Source of the DNA: JBMNOI01 sp050942995
Lineage (GTDB): Bacteria; Chloroflexota; Anaerolineae; UBA1429
Length of the DNA stretch: 15,141 nt
Reading direction: 5' to 3'
Assembly: GCA_050942995.1 (NCBI GenBank)
Contig: JBMNOI010000094.1
Location: forward strand, 1-15,141
Shown here: positions 13,770-15,141 of the stretch, in pieces
Layout of the letters: every line of letters begins with the position of its first letter
How positions within the stretch are numbered: position 1 is the stretch's first letter
Notes under the pieces: model-generated
What the model saw: only the letters and a program-made list of their open reading frames with translations
The model's database searches: none
What the model was told of the DNA's origin: nothing
Program-made: the position numbers and the translations under genes

Positions 13770-15059
13770 ATGTCAGAGGGTGATCGTGGGATTCTGATGT
13801 ACGAATCGACGCTGAGCCTCGAGGCCAGACAGCGTCTGCAAGAGATCGGTCGGGCCGATCTTGTCATCGGCATCCCCAGCCATCGAAATGGACGCACTAT
13901 CGGTGAGGTAGTGCGTGCCATCAGTGAAGGCATCGCCACCTACCTGTATGACCAGCGGGTGGTTCTGATGATTGCCGATGGGGGGTCTTCAGACAATACC
14001 GTTCGCCACGTCGTCGATGCAGCGGTTACGCCCAATGTGGAAAAGCTGGTCAATATCTATCAGGGCACGACGGGCAAGGGCACGGCGATTCGCTCGATCT
14101 TTGAAGTAACGGCCGAATTGCAGGCCAGGGCGGGGCTGGTCATCGAAGCCCGCGCACCCGGGATCGTTCCCGAATGGCTGCCCTCTCTGCTGACTCCTGT
14201 CCTGAGCGGCGACGATCTCACCATGGGCTGCTACCAACGCAGTGCCTATGCTTCGGCGCTGATCGATAACCTGGTCTATCCGTTTCTCTACACCTATTTT
14301 GGCACCGACCTGCGAGATCCACTGGCCCCTGAATTCGCCCTCTCGGGCGCTATGGCCGCCGATCTGGCAGGGCGCGATGTGTGGGAGACGGACGTATCTC
14401 GCTTTGGTATCAACATATGGGTCGCCATTCAATCTCTGGCCGACAATCGCCGCGTCTCACAAGTATCTATAGGTTACCGCGGTGAAGGCAGTGGCGAGCC
14501 GGGCATGCTGATTGATGCCCGTTTTTTGCATGCCATCGGCACCATGTTCCGTCTGCTGTCAGTGCATGAGCGTTTGTGGCAGCAGCCGGCTTTACCCGCT
14601 CGTCGCGTTCCGATGCGTGCCACAGCCTGTGATGATGAATATGTCCCATGCCCCGATTGCTACGCCGATCTGCTATGTTCTCTGCAACAGAGTTGGGACC
14701 GTTATCTGGACGAGTGGCGCCGTACACTGGCTCCAGATACCATGCGCCGGGTCATGGAGGTCGTCAAGGCCGCGCCTGACGATTTCGACTATCCATTGGA
14801 CCTGTGGGCGCGCAGCGTCGCCGAATTCGCCGTCATCTATAATCAGGGAGACGGCGATCCGGACAAGGTCGTCGAGGCGCTCCTGCCGTTGTTTTACGGA
14901 CGTGCCGCCGCCTATATCCGCCACACCCAATCCATGACACCGGTGCAGCGAGAGAATGTCGTCGCCCATATCGTGCAGGCGTTCGAGGCCAATAAACCCT
15001 ATTTTATAGAAAAGTGGCGCAGTTATGAGCTGTGGTGGGACAACGAGGATCTGTTCTGA
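13770..15059 (+). CDS. GT2/GpgS-like glycosyltransferase with a replaced DxD motif
   Basis: The 429 aa product has a GT-A fold start: ADLVIGIPSHRNGRTIGEVV (29-48), the nucleotide-sugar motif MIADGGSSDNT (67-77) and GTTGKGTAIRSIF (99-111), resembling the glucosyl-3-phosphoglycerate or mannosylglycerate synthase group. Where those enzymes have a metal-binding DAD-type motif, this one has IEARAPGIVPEW (125-136). The later acidic segment reads LAPEFALSG (185-193), followed by ETDVSRFGINIWVAI (206-220). The C-terminal 200 residues are a helical region with a CPDCYADLLC patch. AAGGG seven bases upstream supports the ATG at 13770; the ATG at 13797 is less likely. It is second in an operon after the solute-binding lipoprotein. 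It may use another ligand arrangement or be a non-catalytic relative; acceptor and donor are unknown. Confidence 0.78.
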   Translation: MSEGDRGILMYESTLSLEARQRLQEIGRADLVIGIPSHRNGRTIGEVVRAISEGIATYLYDQRVVLMIADGGSSDNTVRHVVDAAVTPNVEKLVNIYQGTTGKGTAIRSIFEVTAELQARAGLVIEARAPGIVPEWLPSLLTPVLSGDDLTMGCYQRSAYASALIDNLVYPFLYTYFGTDLRDPLAPEFALSGAMAADLAGRDVWETDVSRFGINIWVAIQSLADNRRVSQVSIGYRGEGSGEPGMLIDARFLHAIGTMFRLLSVHERLWQQPALPARRVPMRATACDDEYVPCPDCYADLLCSLQQSWDRYLDEWRRTLAPDTMRRVMEVVKAAPDDFDYPLDLWARSVAEFAVIYNQGDGDPDKVVEALLPLFYGRAAAYIRHTQSMTPVQRENVVAHIVQAFEANKPYFIEKWRSYELWWDNEDLF

Positions 15060-15116
15060 TGCAACCGCTCGAGCATTCTCCGGCATTCGCGGCCTGAATT
15101 GACATAATTACCAGAT

Positions 15117-15135
15117 GGAACCGTCGGAGGGTTCC
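15117..15135 (+). other. Short hairpin near the right edge
   Basis: GGAACC (15117-15122) and GGTTCC (15130-15135) form a 6-bp stem with a 7-nt loop about 57 bp after the glycosyltransferase stop. The sequence ends before any T run can be seen, so it may be part of a terminator or chance. Nothing else is supported in 15060-15141. Confidence 0.3.
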
Positions 15136-15141
15136 CAAAGG

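Noticed and set aside
15059..15097. A 12-codon frame starting in the glycosyltransferase stop codon (TGATG overlap)
   Set aside because: Too short, with no binding site of its own or recognisable product.
15097..15110. TTGACATAATTA near the right end as a promoter
   Set aside because: A TTGACA-like -35 is present but no -10 box lies at a suitable distance before the sequence ends.

Overview
This window looks like chromosomal sequence from an anaerobic, moderately GC-rich bacterium. A four-subunit, archaeal-type pyruvate:ferredoxin oxidoreductase, a MraY/WecA-type lipid-phosphate transferase, a DksA/TraR-like zinc protein and a lipoprotein with a clear lipobox together fit a Chloroflexota (Anaerolineae-like) genome best. 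That placement is inference from gene content, not a database match. Genes are densely packed. Starts are nearly all marked by GGAGG-type ribosome binding sites, and sigma70-type promoters can be read directly (TTGACA/TATAAT-like boxes with 16-18 bp spacers).

Left part (1-2355): the 5' end of a TauE/SafE-type membrane exporter runs off the left edge on the minus strand. Divergent from it is a plus-strand operon for the nickel-pincer nucleotide (NPN) cofactor: larE, larB and a stand-alone LarC C-terminal domain. It closes with a strong terminator. No LarC N-terminal domain and no LarA-type enzyme lie in the window.

Second block (2378-5604): a minus-strand pair, a Gfo/Idh/MocA-family oxidoreductase followed by an L-rhamnonate-dehydratase-like enolase-superfamily enzyme, probably handles a sugar or sugar acid. 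It is driven by a near-consensus promoter back-to-back with the promoter of a plus-strand mobB (molybdenum-cofactor GTPase).

Third block (5761-12148, all minus strand, three transcription units): apt plus a DksA/TraR-like regulator; the por operon in the order gamma-delta-alpha-beta; then upp plus a WecA/MraY-like membrane transferase whose usual catalytic motifs are altered. The por promoter is embedded in the terminator hairpin of the preceding unit. A strong terminator sits just upstream of upp.

Right part (12308-15059, plus strand): a promoter drives a solute-binding lipoprotein with no permease genes beside it, followed 12 bp later by a GT2/GpgS-like glycosyltransferase in which the metal-binding DxD motif is replaced. 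This pair is the least explained part of the window. No tRNA, rRNA, CRISPR array or insertion sequence was recognised.
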